Origin: Agreia bicolorata
GTDB lineage: Bacteria; Actinomycetota; Actinomycetes; Actinomycetales; Microbacteriaceae
Reading direction: 5' to 3'
DNA length: 64,000 nt
NCBI RefSeq assembly: GCF_000938265.1
Contig: NZ_JYFC01000006.1
Span: 124,001 to 188,000 of the forward strand
A model generated the notes under the pieces. That model saw only the letters and a program-made list of their open reading frames with translations. It was not told the origin of the DNA and searched no databases. Below, in pieces: positions 7,507-16,714 of this stretch. Both the position numbers and the translations under genes were made by a program. The first letter of the stretch is position 1. Each line of letters opens with the position of its first letter.

Positions 7507-9079
7507 AGCGCGCCGGCGCCGGCGTCTCTCATTGCGCTGGCGCATCGTTCTCGTGGCCACGGCAGCCGTGGCGGTGGCGCTCGCCGTCGGGTCGACGGCA
7601 TTCGTCGGCGTTCTGCGGGAGTCGCTTGTGGCGGGGGTGCAGCTGGCCGCAGAACGGGATGCCGCCGAGCTCGTCGGTCAGGTCGAGACCACCGGGGCCT
7701 CGTCGGTCGACACCGATGCAGAGGACGACGAGCAGATCGTGCAACTCGTGTCGGCAGGCGGGTCGCTCGTGGCCTCGACCGATAACGCCGACGTTGGCCC
7801 GGTGATTTCCCTGCCCGAACTGCGGCACACAGATGTTCCCGTGCCCGCCGACGACGTCGAGAGCATGCCCACGCCGTCGACCACCGACGACGATGATGAC
7901 TCCGATTCTGATTCGGGCAATTCCGGTCGGGGCTCGAGTGACGACTCCAGCGCTTCGGACGACTCGGATGATTCGACCCCGAGTGCGCCCTCGCCCGTTT
8001 CTGTTGCGCCGCAGCCCACGACCACACCCGTGCTCGTCGACGAGACCACGACGGGAACAGTGACGGACTCTGACGGTGCGTCGTTCGTCGCCGTCGCGCG
8101 CACGGCTGTGGAGGCCGGCTCGGGGCGGGAGCTCTGGGTGGTGGTCGGGCGCAGCCTCGCCACGGTCGACGGCACGATCTCCACCGTCATGGGTCTGTTA
8201 GCTGCAGCCGTGCCCCTGCTGCTCATCGTGCTCGCCATCACCATCTGGTTCGTTGTGGGCAGGGCGCTTCGCCCGGTCGACCGCATGCGGCAGCAGGTCG
8301 ACGAGGTCACGGCGTCGAGCCTCGACCGCCGTGTCGCCGACCCTGGGACAGACGACGAGGTCGGCCGGCTCGCCCACACGATGAACCGCATGTTGCAGCG
8401 CCTCGACGACTCGCGCCGCTCGCAGAATCGCTTCATCTCGGATGCGTCGCACGAGTTGAAATCGCCCCTCGCCTCGCTGCGCCAATACGCCGAGGTCGCC
8501 CGCGCGCATCCGGATCGTATCTCGCCCGACGAGCTGTCGGCAGCCGTGCTCGACGAGGGGGCGCGCCTCGAGGGTCTCGTGCAGGGGATGCTCGTGCTCG
8601 CCAAGGCCGACGAGCGCATGCTCACAAGGCCCGCAACCCTGGTCGATCTCGACGACATTGTCTTCGCCGAGGCCAGGCGCCTGCGCGACTCGACGTCGCT
8701 GACTATCGACTCCAGCGGAGTGACCGCTGCCCAGCTGCACGGCGACGCTGGACTGCTCGCGCAGCTGGTGCGCAATCTGGTCGACAACGCGGCGCGTCAC
8801 GCGAGCTCGGCGGTCGCGCTCGCGGTGCGGGCCTATGACCCGGATGGCACGGTCACTCTCGTGGTCGAAGACGACGGCGCCGGCGTTCCCGAGGCAGACA
8901 GGGAGCGTGTGTTCGAGCGCTTCGTGCGTCTCGACGAGGCCCGCGCAAGAGACGGTGGTGGCAGCGGGCTGGGGCTCGCCATCGTGCGCGAAATCGCCGT
9001 GGCGCACGGCGGCACGGTCGTCGTGGAACAGGCCGCGGGCGGGGGAGCGCGCTTCGTCGTGACGCTCTCGACGAGCTGA
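7496..9079 (+). CDS. sensor histidine kinase with acidic Ser/Asp-rich sensor domain
   Basis: A 527-residue membrane kinase. It has membrane spans at about 17-40 and 233-254, an extracytoplasmic region between them, a HAMP domain, a HisKA domain with His319 in SDASHELKSP, and an ATPase domain with LVRNLVDNAARHA, EDDGAGVPE and GGGSGLGLAIV. The unusual part is residues about 119-166 of the sensor region, which are dominated by Asp and Ser and followed by a Pro/Thr linker. Such a surface suggests sensing of cations or cationic peptides, which is inference. It is translationally coupled to the response regulator. Start ATG 7496 was chosen over longer frames that overlap the regulator. Confidence 0.93.
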   Translation: MAAEARRRRRLSLRWRIVLVATAAVAVALAVGSTAFVGVLRESLVAGVQLAAERDAAELVGQVETTGASSVDTDAEDDEQIVQLVSAGGSLVASTDNADVGPVISLPELRHTDVPVPADDVESMPTPSTTDDDDDSDSDSGNSGRGSSDDSSASDDSDDSTPSAPSPVSVAPQPTTTPVLVDETTTGTVTDSDGASFVAVARTAVEAGSGRELWVVVGRSLATVDGTISTVMGLLAAAVPLLLIVLAITIWFVVGRALRPVDRMRQQVDEVTASSLDRRVADPGTDDEVGRLAHTMNRMLQRLDDSRRSQNRFISDASHELKSPLASLRQYAEVARAHPDRISPDELSAAVLDEGARLEGLVQGMLVLAKADERMLTRPATLVDLDDIVFAEARRLRDSTSLTIDSSGVTAAQLHGDAGLLAQLVRNLVDNAARHASSAVALAVRAYDPDGTVTLVVEDDGAGVPEADRERVFERFVRLDEARARDGGGSGLGLAIVREIAVAHGGTVVVEQAAGGGARFVVTLSTS

Positions 9080-9100
9080 CCGCGATCCGGTCGCGGCGTT

Positions 9101-9119
9101 CCCTGAGCTTGTCGAAGGG
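9101..9119. repeat. interspersed motif CCCTGAGCTTGTCGAAGGG
   Basis: A short near-palindromic intergenic word between the kinase and PepSY-like genes. I recall close variants scattered between genes in many high-GC genomes. Only one copy was noticed in this window. Confidence 0.4.
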
Positions 9120-9138
9120 AGGTCGTTCCTGAAGGCCG

Positions 9139-9165
9139 CTTCAGGATGCTTCAGGGCCGCTTCAG
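9139..9165 (+). promoter_or_regulatory. three CTTCAG direct repeats upstream of the PepSY-like gene
   Basis: CTTCAG starts at 9139, 9149 and 9160, that is 10 and 11 bases apart. The last repeat and its flank (CCGC-CTTCAG-style, followed by CGCCC) match the site before the response regulator gene. This marks the PepSY-like gene as a probable target of that two-component system. Confidence 0.65.
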
Positions 9166-9215
9166 CGCCCTCGCGTCACAGTGGGGTTCATCACCACAAC
9201 GCCAGGAGGCACACC

Positions 9216-9716
9216 ATGCAGAAGAAGACCATGTGGATCACGGCCGCAGCCGTCGGAGCCGTTCTCGTTCTCGGCGGCGCCGGAGCCGCCGTGGCATCGA
9301 GCGACATCTTCGACGACGGCACCCGCGCCACGAGCACCCCGTCCGTCACCGGATCAGACGACCGATCGCGGAGCGACGACGGTCTCGACGACAGCGACGG
9401 CCGAAGCGGCACACACGACAACAGCGGACGCGACGGTAGCGACGACGGAAGCGACGACCGAGGTCGTGGCAGCGACGACAACGGCGGCGACCGCGACCGC
9501 AGCGATGACAACACTGTGCCGGCGACGGCCGACGAGCGCTCCGCCGCCGAAGCTGCGGCCCTCGACGAGATCGGGCAGGGAACCGTTCGCGAGTTCGACA
9601 CGGGCGACTCCGACGACGACTACGCCTACAAGGTCGAGCTCGTTATGGACGACGGTGGCGAGGTCGAGGTGGAGTTCGCCGCCGACCTGAGCGTGCTGCG
9701 AATCGACCGCGACTGA
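9216..9716 (+). CDS. secreted or membrane-anchored acidic PepSY-like protein
   Basis: A 166-residue protein with an N-terminal hydrophobic segment (about 5-28, signal peptide or anchor). An extremely acidic low-complexity stretch of Asp, Gly, Ser and Arg follows (about 34-105). The C-terminal domain of about 60 residues (AAALDEIGQGTVREF..DDDYAYKVELVMDDGGEVEVE) has the shape of a PepSY domain. ATG 9216 follows AGGAGG at 9203-9208. It lies behind the two-component genes and three copies of their putative operator, and resembles the kinase sensor in its acidic character, so it is likely an accessory or target of that system. PepSY domains are often linked to inhibition or sensing at the cell surface. 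Confidence 0.82.
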   Translation: MQKKTMWITAAAVGAVLVLGGAGAAVASSDIFDDGTRATSTPSVTGSDDRSRSDDGLDDSDGRSGTHDNSGRDGSDDGSDDRGRGSDDNGGDRDRSDDNTVPATADERSAAEAAALDEIGQGTVREFDTGDSDDDYAYKVELVMDDGGEVEVEFAADLSVLRIDRD

Positions 9717-9725
9717 CGAAGTGAG

Positions 9726-9792
9726 CGAACGCGGGTGTTCCCGCGCGCCGCGGTGGCGGAACCACCGCGCTGCGCGAGAACACCCGCGCGGC
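9726..9792. repeat. 67-bp palindromic repeat, copy B
   Basis: Arms CGAACGCGGGTGTTC and GAGAACACCCGCGC surround a core GCGGTGGCGGAACCACCGC. It lies between the PepSY-like gene and menE. It resembles copies A and C in length and in the CGCGGGTGTT outer word. Confidence 0.85.
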
Positions 9793-9859
9793 GTCGGTTC
9801 GGAGCAGCCCCGCCACTCGACCGGGTCCAGACGTTACCCACCTGAAACATGCCCTCACG

Positions 9860-9865
9860 TAGGGT
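9860..9865 (+). promoter_or_regulatory. -10 like TAGGGT of menE
   Basis: The hexamer ends 6 bases before ATG 9872 and no ribosome binding site is visible, so menE is probably leaderless. Confidence 0.6.
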
Positions 9866-9871
9866 GAACGA

Positions 9872-11110
9872 ATGACACGCCCGCTCGACATCGTGGTTGC
9901 GAACGATCCCATGGCCGTGCTTCCGCGCCTGCGTGAAGCCCTGTCACAGGGCGGCGCGGCCATCCTGCCCCGGCTCGAAGAGCAACGCGCGCCCGATGCG
10001 CGGCCCCAACCGAGGCATGCGGCCCCCGCTCCCGGCGAGACGCCCGCGGTACGAGAGAATCCCGTTCCCAACCACGTGGCCAAGAACGTCGCTCTCGTGA
10101 TCGAGACGTCGGGCTCCTCGGGCGCGCCCAAGCGGGTGGCATTGTCGACAGGTGCCCTTCTCGCCAGCGCGGCCTCGGTCGAGAGCGAGCTCGGCGGCAA
10201 CGGGCAGTGGCTGCTGTCGCTTCCCACCAACTACATCGCCGGAGTGCAGGTTCTTGTGCGCTCCATCGTGGCCGGAACGGCCCCGATTGTTCAGCCCTCG
10301 GGACACTTCTCGGCCCGCGTCTTCGCCTCGCTCGTCGACGAGATGGATGCCCCGCTACGGTTCGCATCACTGGTTCCAGCCCAGCTGGCCCGAGTGATCG
10401 ACGCGGGAGAGGCCGATGCGGGCATCCGGCAGCAACTGCGTCGCCTCGACGCGATCCTCGTGGGCGGGCAGGCGCTGCCAGCCGCCCTCTTCGAGCGGGC
10501 CGTCGAGCTCGGACTTACGGTTCGTCGCACCTACGGCTCCTCCGAGACGGCCGGCGGATGCGTGTACGACGGCATTCCGCTCAGTCAGGTTCAGGCGCGG
10601 GTCACCGGGGGCGAGCTCGAGCTCTCGGGGCCGATGCTCGCCGAGGGCTACCTCGGCGACCCCGAGCTCACCGACCGCAAGTTCTACACCGATAACGGCC
10701 GTCGCTGGTATCGCACTGCCGACTCGGGCGACGTCGTCGATGGGGTCGTGCGCGTCTCCGGCCGTATCGACAACGTCATCATCTCGGGCGGCATCAAGGT
10801 GTCGCTCGACCGGGTCGAGCGGGTCGTGCAGTCGCTCGATGGATTCCGCGGGGCTGTCGTCGTTCCCCAGCCGAGCGAGGAGTGGGGGCAGGTGTCGGTC
10901 GTGGTCACCGACGGTTCGGTGGATGCCGACAGCCTGCAGCGCGTGCGCGACGCCGTGATCGCGGGGCCGGGTCGGGCGGCGGCACCCGTGCGCATCGTGA
11001 CCGTCGAGGCCATGCCGACCCTCGCATCCGGCAAGCCCGACCGCATCAGCCTCGCCCGCTCGCTGGCGTCGGCCGAGGCCGCGGGTGCAGCCTCGACCGT
11101 GGCCGACTGA
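9872..11110 (+). CDS. menE: o-succinylbenzoate-CoA ligase
   Basis: Adenylate-forming enzyme that activates o-succinylbenzoate with ATP and CoA. The 412-residue protein has the ANL-family landmarks: phosphate loop ETSGSSGAPKRVALS, YGSSETAGGC, the TADSGD motif, the hinge segment GRIDNVIISGGIKV, and the catalytic Lys in ASGKPD near the C-terminus. It is shorter than the 450-490 residues of many MenE proteins because the N-terminal part is reduced, which is usual in actinobacteria. It converges on nhaA with no spacer (stop 11110, nhaA stop 11111). Confidence 0.93.
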   Translation: MTRPLDIVVANDPMAVLPRLREALSQGGAAILPRLEEQRAPDARPQPRHAAPAPGETPAVRENPVPNHVAKNVALVIETSGSSGAPKRVALSTGALLASAASVESELGGNGQWLLSLPTNYIAGVQVLVRSIVAGTAPIVQPSGHFSARVFASLVDEMDAPLRFASLVPAQLARVIDAGEADAGIRQQLRRLDAILVGGQALPAALFERAVELGLTVRRTYGSSETAGGCVYDGIPLSQVQARVTGGELELSGPMLAEGYLGDPELTDRKFYTDNGRRWYRTADSGDVVDGVVRVSGRIDNVIISGGIKVSLDRVERVVQSLDGFRGAVVVPQPSEEWGQVSVVVTDGSVDADSLQRVRDAVIAGPGRAAAPVRIVTVEAMPTLASGKPDRISLARSLASAEAAGAASTVAD

Positions 11111-12292
<1,182 letters not shown>

Positions 12293-12408
12293 GCGGTGTC
12301 CTTGCTGCCCCTCTGCTCGGAGGCGTGGCGAAGTGGGAATAAGACGATCCCCTGATCGTCTGCCGACCAGACTTCCCGGCGCACCAGCATCCATTCTACG
12401 TCGAGCCC

Positions 12409-12414
12409 TACAAT
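12409..12414 (+). promoter_or_regulatory. -10 like TACAAT of menA
   Basis: The hexamer ends 6 bases before GTG 12421. It is one of the best matches to the consensus in the window and marks a leaderless start. Confidence 0.65.
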
Positions 12415-12420
12415 CGTCGG

Positions 12421-13407
12421 GTGCCCACGAGTAAGAAGTCGCCCCGCAAGAAGTCCCCGTCTCGCAACGCCCGCCGCGTGAAGTCCACCGGACATCCGGC
12501 CGGTCCCCGAGTCGCCCCGAATCGACCCAAGAAGGTCACTGCGGGCGATTGGATCGCGGGCGCTCGGCTGCGCACGCTTCCGCTCTCTATTGCTCCCGTC
12601 GCACTGGGAACCGGCGCCGCCACGATCCTGGGCTCCGTGCTCGATCAGTGGCCCCTCGTTCTGCTCTGCCTCGCGGTCGCCCTGTTCCTGCAGATCGGCG
12701 TCAACTACGCGAACGACTACTCCGACGGCATCCGGGGCACGGATGCCTACCGCGTCGGCCCCGCGCGCCTGACCGGCTCGGGGGCGGTGCGTCCGAAGCT
12801 CGTGCTCACGGTTGCTCTCGTCTTCTTCGGCCTCGCCGCGGCCGCCGGCATCGCCATCGTGATCATCACGCAGATCTGGTGGCTGCTCGCCGTGGGCGCC
12901 GTCGCCATCGTCGCCGCCTGGTTCTACACGGGTGGCAAGCGCCCCTATGGATACGCGGGGTTGGGCGAGCTCTTCGTGTTCGTCTTCTTCGGGCTGGTCG
13001 CCACGCTCGGCACGATGTGGGTGCTCGTGCGCGACATCAGCCTCGAGGGGCTGCTCGCGGCCATCGCGATCGGATTCATCTCGTGCGCCGTTCTTATGGC
13101 GAACAACATCCGCGACATCCCGCAGGACCGCATCGCGAAGAAGAAGACGCTCGCGGTTCGTGTCGGCGACCGGCCCGCGCGCATCCTGTACTGCGTCTTC
13201 ATGCTGATCCCCTTCCTCATCGTGGGATTCCTGACGCTGTTGTTCCCGCTCGCGGTCTTAGTGTTCTTCGCTCTGCTGATCGCGATTCCGGCGTCGTTGA
13301 TCGTGCTCACGGCGAAGACGCCGAAGGAGCTGATCCTGGCCCTGCAACTCACGAGCCTCACCGGGCTGGTCTACGGGCTGGGCCTGGCTGCCGCGATCGC
13401 GTTCTAG
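12421..13407 (+). CDS. menA: 1,4-dihydroxy-2-naphthoate polyprenyltransferase
   Basis: UbiA-family membrane enzyme that attaches the polyprenyl chain to DHNA, giving demethylmenaquinone. The 328-residue protein has about 8 membrane spans. The first Asp-rich motif is seen in NYANDYSDGIRGTD followed by RVGPARLTGSG, typical of MenA. The second aspartate region is in NNIRDIPQDRIAKKKT. A basic tail of about 40 residues precedes the first span. Start is GTG 12421. Its prenyl donor should come from the polyprenyl diphosphate synthase at 23916. Confidence 0.94.
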   Translation: MPTSKKSPRKKSPSRNARRVKSTGHPAGPRVAPNRPKKVTAGDWIAGARLRTLPLSIAPVALGTGAATILGSVLDQWPLVLLCLAVALFLQIGVNYANDYSDGIRGTDAYRVGPARLTGSGAVRPKLVLTVALVFFGLAAAAGIAIVIITQIWWLLAVGAVAIVAAWFYTGGKRPYGYAGLGELFVFVFFGLVATLGTMWVLVRDISLEGLLAAIAIGFISCAVLMANNIRDIPQDRIAKKKTLAVRVGDRPARILYCVFMLIPFLIVGFLTLLFPLAVLVFFALLIAIPASLIVLTAKTPKELILALQLTSLTGLVYGLGLAAAIAF

Positions 13408-13740
13408 CTCTTTTTCGCGCCTCGCGACGGCGAAACGTGCTCGTCCGATAGCTAACTGAGGACATTTTCGTTCCGCGCGCTAGAAAATCGCGGCGTTCCG
13501 GGGATGCAAGTGGCGAATCGCTCGGCGGCGCGCTGATTGTCCTCCTTTAGCGCGCGGTGCCAGCGGGCCGACGACCGGAACCTCGATCTGTCGAGTCATT
13601 CGGGAGGAGTTTCGGCACATCGACGCTCTATTCGGCTCGGATGCCCGGAGCTCCGCCCATGCGCGGAGACGAAGCCTGCGGTCGAGGCGTGTCGAGACCA
13701 CCGGGCGCGAGGTGAGTGCCACAGCGCCTAGAGTCGAGGG
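13408..13740. other. 333-base intergenic region with interleaved inverted repeats
   Basis: No convincing gene is seen; the short open frames inside are Arg-rich and lack start signals. Two inverted repeats are interleaved: GAGGACA (13458-13464) pairs with TGTCCTC (13538-13544), and CCGCGCGCTA (13473-13482) pairs with TAGCGCGCGG (13548-13557). The order A, B, A', B' would give a pseudoknot in RNA. The region ends in the promoter of the next gene. Confidence 0.5.
13729..13734 (+). promoter_or_regulatory. -10 like TAGAGT of the SRPBCC gene
   Basis: Ends 6 bases before ATG 13741. Confidence 0.55.
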
Positions 13741-14157
13741 ATGGCTGACTTCTCACGACCGAACTCTTCTGCCGGCTGGGATGTCGGCGTTCGACAGACG
13801 GTGCCGGGCAGCCGCAAGGCCGTCTGGGCTTTTCTTGTGGGTGAGGGCCTGCCCCTGTGGCTGGGCAAGACCACCAAGCTTCCGCTGGTCAAGGGCGCTG
13901 CCTACGAGACCGACGACGACATCACGGGCCGCGTTCTGAGCGTGCAGCCCGGTGTCGATCTGCGTGTGAGCTGGCGTCCGGGGGAATGGAACCACGATTC
14001 CACTCTGCAGCTGAGCCTCAAAGAGGCCGACGGAGCGACGACCATCTCCTTCCACCAGCAGAAGCTCACCAGCCGCGACGAGCGCAAGATGATGCTCGGA
14101 CGCTGGAAGGGCGTCGCCAGCGACCTCGAGAAAGTGCTGAAGCGCCAGGCCAAATAG
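13741..14157 (+). CDS. SRPBCC (AHSA1/START-like) domain protein
   Basis: A 138-residue single-domain protein with the helix-grip layout: an N-terminal strand (VGVRQTVPGSRKAVWAFL), a central sheet with GRVLSVQPGVDLRVSW, and a long C-terminal helix (RDERKMMLGRWKGVASDLEKVLK). This is the AHSA1-like branch, which binds hydrophobic ligands or partners; no substrate can be read from the sequence. ATG 13741 is preceded by TAGAGT. It stands alone between menA and a convergent DUF4229 gene. Confidence 0.8.
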   Translation: MADFSRPNSSAGWDVGVRQTVPGSRKAVWAFLVGEGLPLWLGKTTKLPLVKGAAYETDDDITGRVLSVQPGVDLRVSWRPGEWNHDSTLQLSLKEADGATTISFHQQKLTSRDERKMMLGRWKGVASDLEKVLKRQAK

Positions 14158-14170
14158 GCCGAGGTTGCCG

Positions 14171-14491
14171 CTACGGCTGCTTGTCGGCCGCAGCGCCATC
14201 GACGGCGGTGCCGTCGACCGCGGCGTCTTCGCTGTCTTCGTCGTCTCCCGACGCAGACGACTGCGAACGCTTCGTGCTGACGCGGGCCTCATAGAGGCTC
14301 TTCGCGGCCTCCTCGCGCTGCCTGCGCAGGAAGATGAACGAGAGGCAGAACGCGATGATCGCGGCGAGGAGCGCCGAGATCCAGGCCGGTACCCCGCCCG
14401 GGGTCAGCAGTAGCAGAAGAATCGCGAGCACGACGGCGAAGAGCCCGATGCGGATGAGCGAGAAGAGCAGCCAGGTACGTCGAGGATTCAC
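14171..14491 (-). CDS. small membrane protein, DUF4229 type
   Basis: A 106-residue protein with two membrane spans (about 9-30 and 34-55), a basic loop RRQREEAAKSLYEARVSTKR, and an acidic Ala/Asp tail. This layout, and the location between menA and menD in actinobacteria, matches DUF4229 proteins, whose function is unknown. Start is GTG 14491, with TACACT (14499-14504) 7 bases upstream. It converges on the SRPBCC gene. Confidence 0.75.
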   Translation of the reverse strand: MNPRRTWLLFSLIRIGLFAVVLAILLLLLTPGGVPAWISALLAAIIAFCLSFIFLRRQREEAAKSLYEARVSTKRSQSSASGDDEDSEDAAVDGTAVDGAAADKQP

Positions 14492-14498
14492 GGCATTC

Positions 14499-14504
14499 AG
14501 TGTA
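14499..14504 (-). promoter_or_regulatory. -10 like TACACT of the DUF4229 gene
   Basis: Ends 7 bases before GTG 14491 on the minus strand. With the TATCAT box at 14553 it forms a compact divergent promoter region. Confidence 0.55.
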
Positions 14505-14552
14505 TGCGTTGCCGCCTTGGCAACCCCCGGGCAAACGCACGGTTACCGCGCC

Positions 14553-14558
14553 TATCAT
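14553..14558 (+). promoter_or_regulatory. -10 like TATCAT of the PLDc_N gene
   Basis: Ends 6 bases before ATG 14565. Confidence 0.6.
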
Positions 14559-14564
14559 TGACGC

Positions 14565-14960
14565 ATGGCCCGCTTGTTGTTCGTCCTCGGTATCGTCGCC
14601 GTGACGTTCATGATCTATTCGATCGTCGACGCTGCTCTTCGGCCTGTCCGCTTCATCCGAGGTCTTCCCAAGTGGGCGTGGCTGCTCATCATCATCGTGA
14701 TTCCGCTCATCGGCGGGGTGCTCTGGTTCGTCATCGGGCGAGGCCGCGAGCAGAACACACCGGTGCACCGCACGCTCGGCCCTGACGACGACCCCGATTT
14801 TCTCGGCAAGCTCGGCCACACGACTCCCCGCGATCCGGCGGCAGAAGCCCGCACCGACGAGCAGATCCGCGACCTCGAGAAGCGTCTCGCAGAGCAGGCC
14901 GGCGACAACCCCTCCGACGACCCCACGTCGGGGCGTAGAGGAAAGCCCGGCCCGGCATAG
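14565..14960 (+). CDS. PLDc_N-domain membrane protein
   Basis: A 131-residue protein. Two spans (about 3-22 and 38-60) surround FIRGLPKWAWLLIIIVIPLIGGVLWF, the pattern of the phospholipase D-nuclease N-terminal (PLDc_N) family: Pro-Lys-Trp, then a hydrophobic run with Pro-Leu-Gly-Gly. The remaining 70 residues are hydrophilic with a short charged helix. Its stop codon shares one base with the menD start (TAGTG), so the two are cotranscribed; a role for it in menaquinone synthesis is unproven. Confidence 0.8.
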   Translation: MARLLFVLGIVAVTFMIYSIVDAALRPVRFIRGLPKWAWLLIIIVIPLIGGVLWFVIGRGREQNTPVHRTLGPDDDPDFLGKLGHTTPRDPAAEARTDEQIRDLEKRLAEQAGDNPSDDPTSGRRGKPGPA

Positions 14961-16675
14961 TGAGTCCGGCAACGGACTTCTCCGTCGCCCTCCTCACGCA
15001 CCTTGCGGCTCGGGGGCTTCGCAATGTCGTGCTCACTCCCGGTTCGCGTTCGCAGGCCCTCGCCCTGGCAGCCGCCGAACTCGACCGTCGAGGCATTCTG
15101 ACTCTCACCGTACGCATCGATGAGCGGTCGGCGGCCTTCACCGCCCTCGGCCTCGCCCGGGAGACCGGCCTTCCGGTGGCCGTCGTGACGACATCGGGAA
15201 CGGCCGTCGGCAACCTGCTTCCCGCCGTGATGGAGGCGCATCACAGCGGAATGCCCCTCGTCATGCTCTCGGCCGACCGCCCCGCGGAGTTGCGGGGCAC
15301 AGGCGCGAATCAGACCACGTGGCAGCCCGGCATCTTCGGCGCCTTCGTGAGGCTCGAGCTCGACGTGGATGCGCCATCCACTCCCGCAGACGAGCCTCTT
15401 GACGAGGTGCTCGGCCTGAGCCCCGATGCCGAGAGGCTCGCGGCACAGGCTACGGATGCCGCGTTCGGCCGAGCGGGCATGCCCGGCCCCGTGCACCTCA
15501 ACCTGCAGTTCCGCGAGCCGCTCTCGGGGGCCTTCCCCGAGATCGAGGCTCCGGATCTCGGTGAACCGGCCCCGTCGCATCCGGCCCTCGCCTACTCGTT
15601 GGAGCCCGGCCCACGCACTATCGTCGTCGCGGGCGACGGCGCAGGCGCCGACGCCGAAGAACTGGCCCACGCGGGCGGATGGCCCCTGATCGCCGAGGTC
15701 TCGAGCGGCGCACGCTTCGGCCCGAACCTGATCGTCGCCTACCGCTCTCTGCTCTCGGGCGAGCTGGCCGCGCACGTCGAGCGCGTGATCGTCTTCGGCC
15801 ATCCGACCTTGAGCCGCGAGGTGCCCGCTCTGCTTGCGCGAGAAGGCGTGCAGATCGTGGTCGTCGCATCCGGTGGTGAGCGCATCACGCCCGGGCATGA
15901 GCGGCGGATGCTGGTCGACCGCGTCGAGGCGAGTGCCGAGGCCATCGCCGCCAGTCGGCAGCCGGATGCGCGCGCCTGGCTCGGCCGCTGGGTCATGGCG
16001 AGCAGGCATCAGCTCGAGCTCGACGACCCGGAGCTGCCCGCGCCCGACGTCGAGGCTCCCCGCTCGGGTGACCTCACCCGCCGCCGTGAGTATGCGAAGG
16101 CGGAGCTCGCGGCGGCGCGAGCATCGATCTCGCGGCCAATCTTGGCGCTGTCCGTGTGGCGCGCAACCTGGCCGCACGACCGGCTCGTGCTCGGCGCATC
16201 CAGGCTGATTCGCGAGGCCGACAAGATCGTGCCCGGCAAGAAGATCACGGTTCACGCCAACCGGGGCCTCGCCGGAATCGACGGGACCGTGTCGACTGCC
16301 ATCGGAGTCGCCCTGGGCAGCCAGACCGATGCCAAGGGCGGAATCACCCGCGTGCTGCTCGGTGACCTCACCCTGCTGCACGACGTGGGCGGCCTGCTGG
16401 TCGGCGGCGGCGAGAGGCGCCCTCGCGTTCAGCTCATCGTCGCGAACGACGGCGGCGGCACGATCTTCGACTCGCTCGAGGTTGCGGCCACGGCAGACCC
16501 GGATGCTTTCGCTCGCGTGATGCGCACCCCTCAGTCGGTCTCGATCGAGCAGCTCGCGGCCGCGTACGGCTGGAGCTACACGAGGGTCACAACGCGCGCC
16601 GAACTCGACCGTGCCCTCACCAGCCCGGAGGGCCCGCTGAGTATCGTCGAGGTTCCGTTCGCTGAGGTGGAGTGA
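14960..16675 (+). CDS. menD: SEPHCHC synthase
   Basis: Thiamine diphosphate enzyme that joins isochorismate with the succinyl semialdehyde unit from 2-oxoglutarate. The 571-residue protein has the N-terminal VLTPGSRSQALALAA and RIDERSAAFTALGLA with the catalytic Glu, VTTSGTAVGNLLPA, and in the C-terminal half the ThDP-binding stretch around LLGDLTLLHDVGGL and VANDGGGTIF. Start GTG 14960 overlaps the TAG of the PLDc_N gene. Its substrate is produced by MenF encoded 2.3 kb downstream on the other strand. Confidence 0.95.
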   Translation: MSPATDFSVALLTHLAARGLRNVVLTPGSRSQALALAAAELDRRGILTLTVRIDERSAAFTALGLARETGLPVAVVTTSGTAVGNLLPAVMEAHHSGMPLVMLSADRPAELRGTGANQTTWQPGIFGAFVRLELDVDAPSTPADEPLDEVLGLSPDAERLAAQATDAAFGRAGMPGPVHLNLQFREPLSGAFPEIEAPDLGEPAPSHPALAYSLEPGPRTIVVAGDGAGADAEELAHAGGWPLIAEVSSGARFGPNLIVAYRSLLSGELAAHVERVIVFGHPTLSREVPALLAREGVQIVVVASGGERITPGHERRMLVDRVEASAEAIAASRQPDARAWLGRWVMASRHQLELDDPELPAPDVEAPRSGDLTRRREYAKAELAAARASISRPILALSVWRATWPHDRLVLGASRLIREADKIVPGKKITVHANRGLAGIDGTVSTAIGVALGSQTDAKGGITRVLLGDLTLLHDVGGLLVGGGERRPRVQLIVANDGGGTIFDSLEVAATADPDAFARVMRTPQSVSIEQLAAAYGWSYTRVTTRAELDRALTSPEGPLSIVEVPFAEVE

Positions 16676-16702
16676 TCGACTGAGGAATCCATGTCTAGTT
16701 GC

Positions 16703-16708
16703 TAGATT
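16703..16708 (+). promoter_or_regulatory. -10 like TAGATT of the DHFR-fold gene
   Basis: Ends 6 bases before GTG 16715. Confidence 0.6.
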
Positions 16709-16714
16709 GCCCTC

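Noticed and set aside
7850-9500. CRISPR-like or tandem DNA repeats in the Asp/Ser-rich coding tracts
   Set aside because: The repetition is of codons for Asp, Ser and Gly in open reading frames, with irregular spacing and no spacer-repeat structure. No CRISPR array was seen anywhere in the window.
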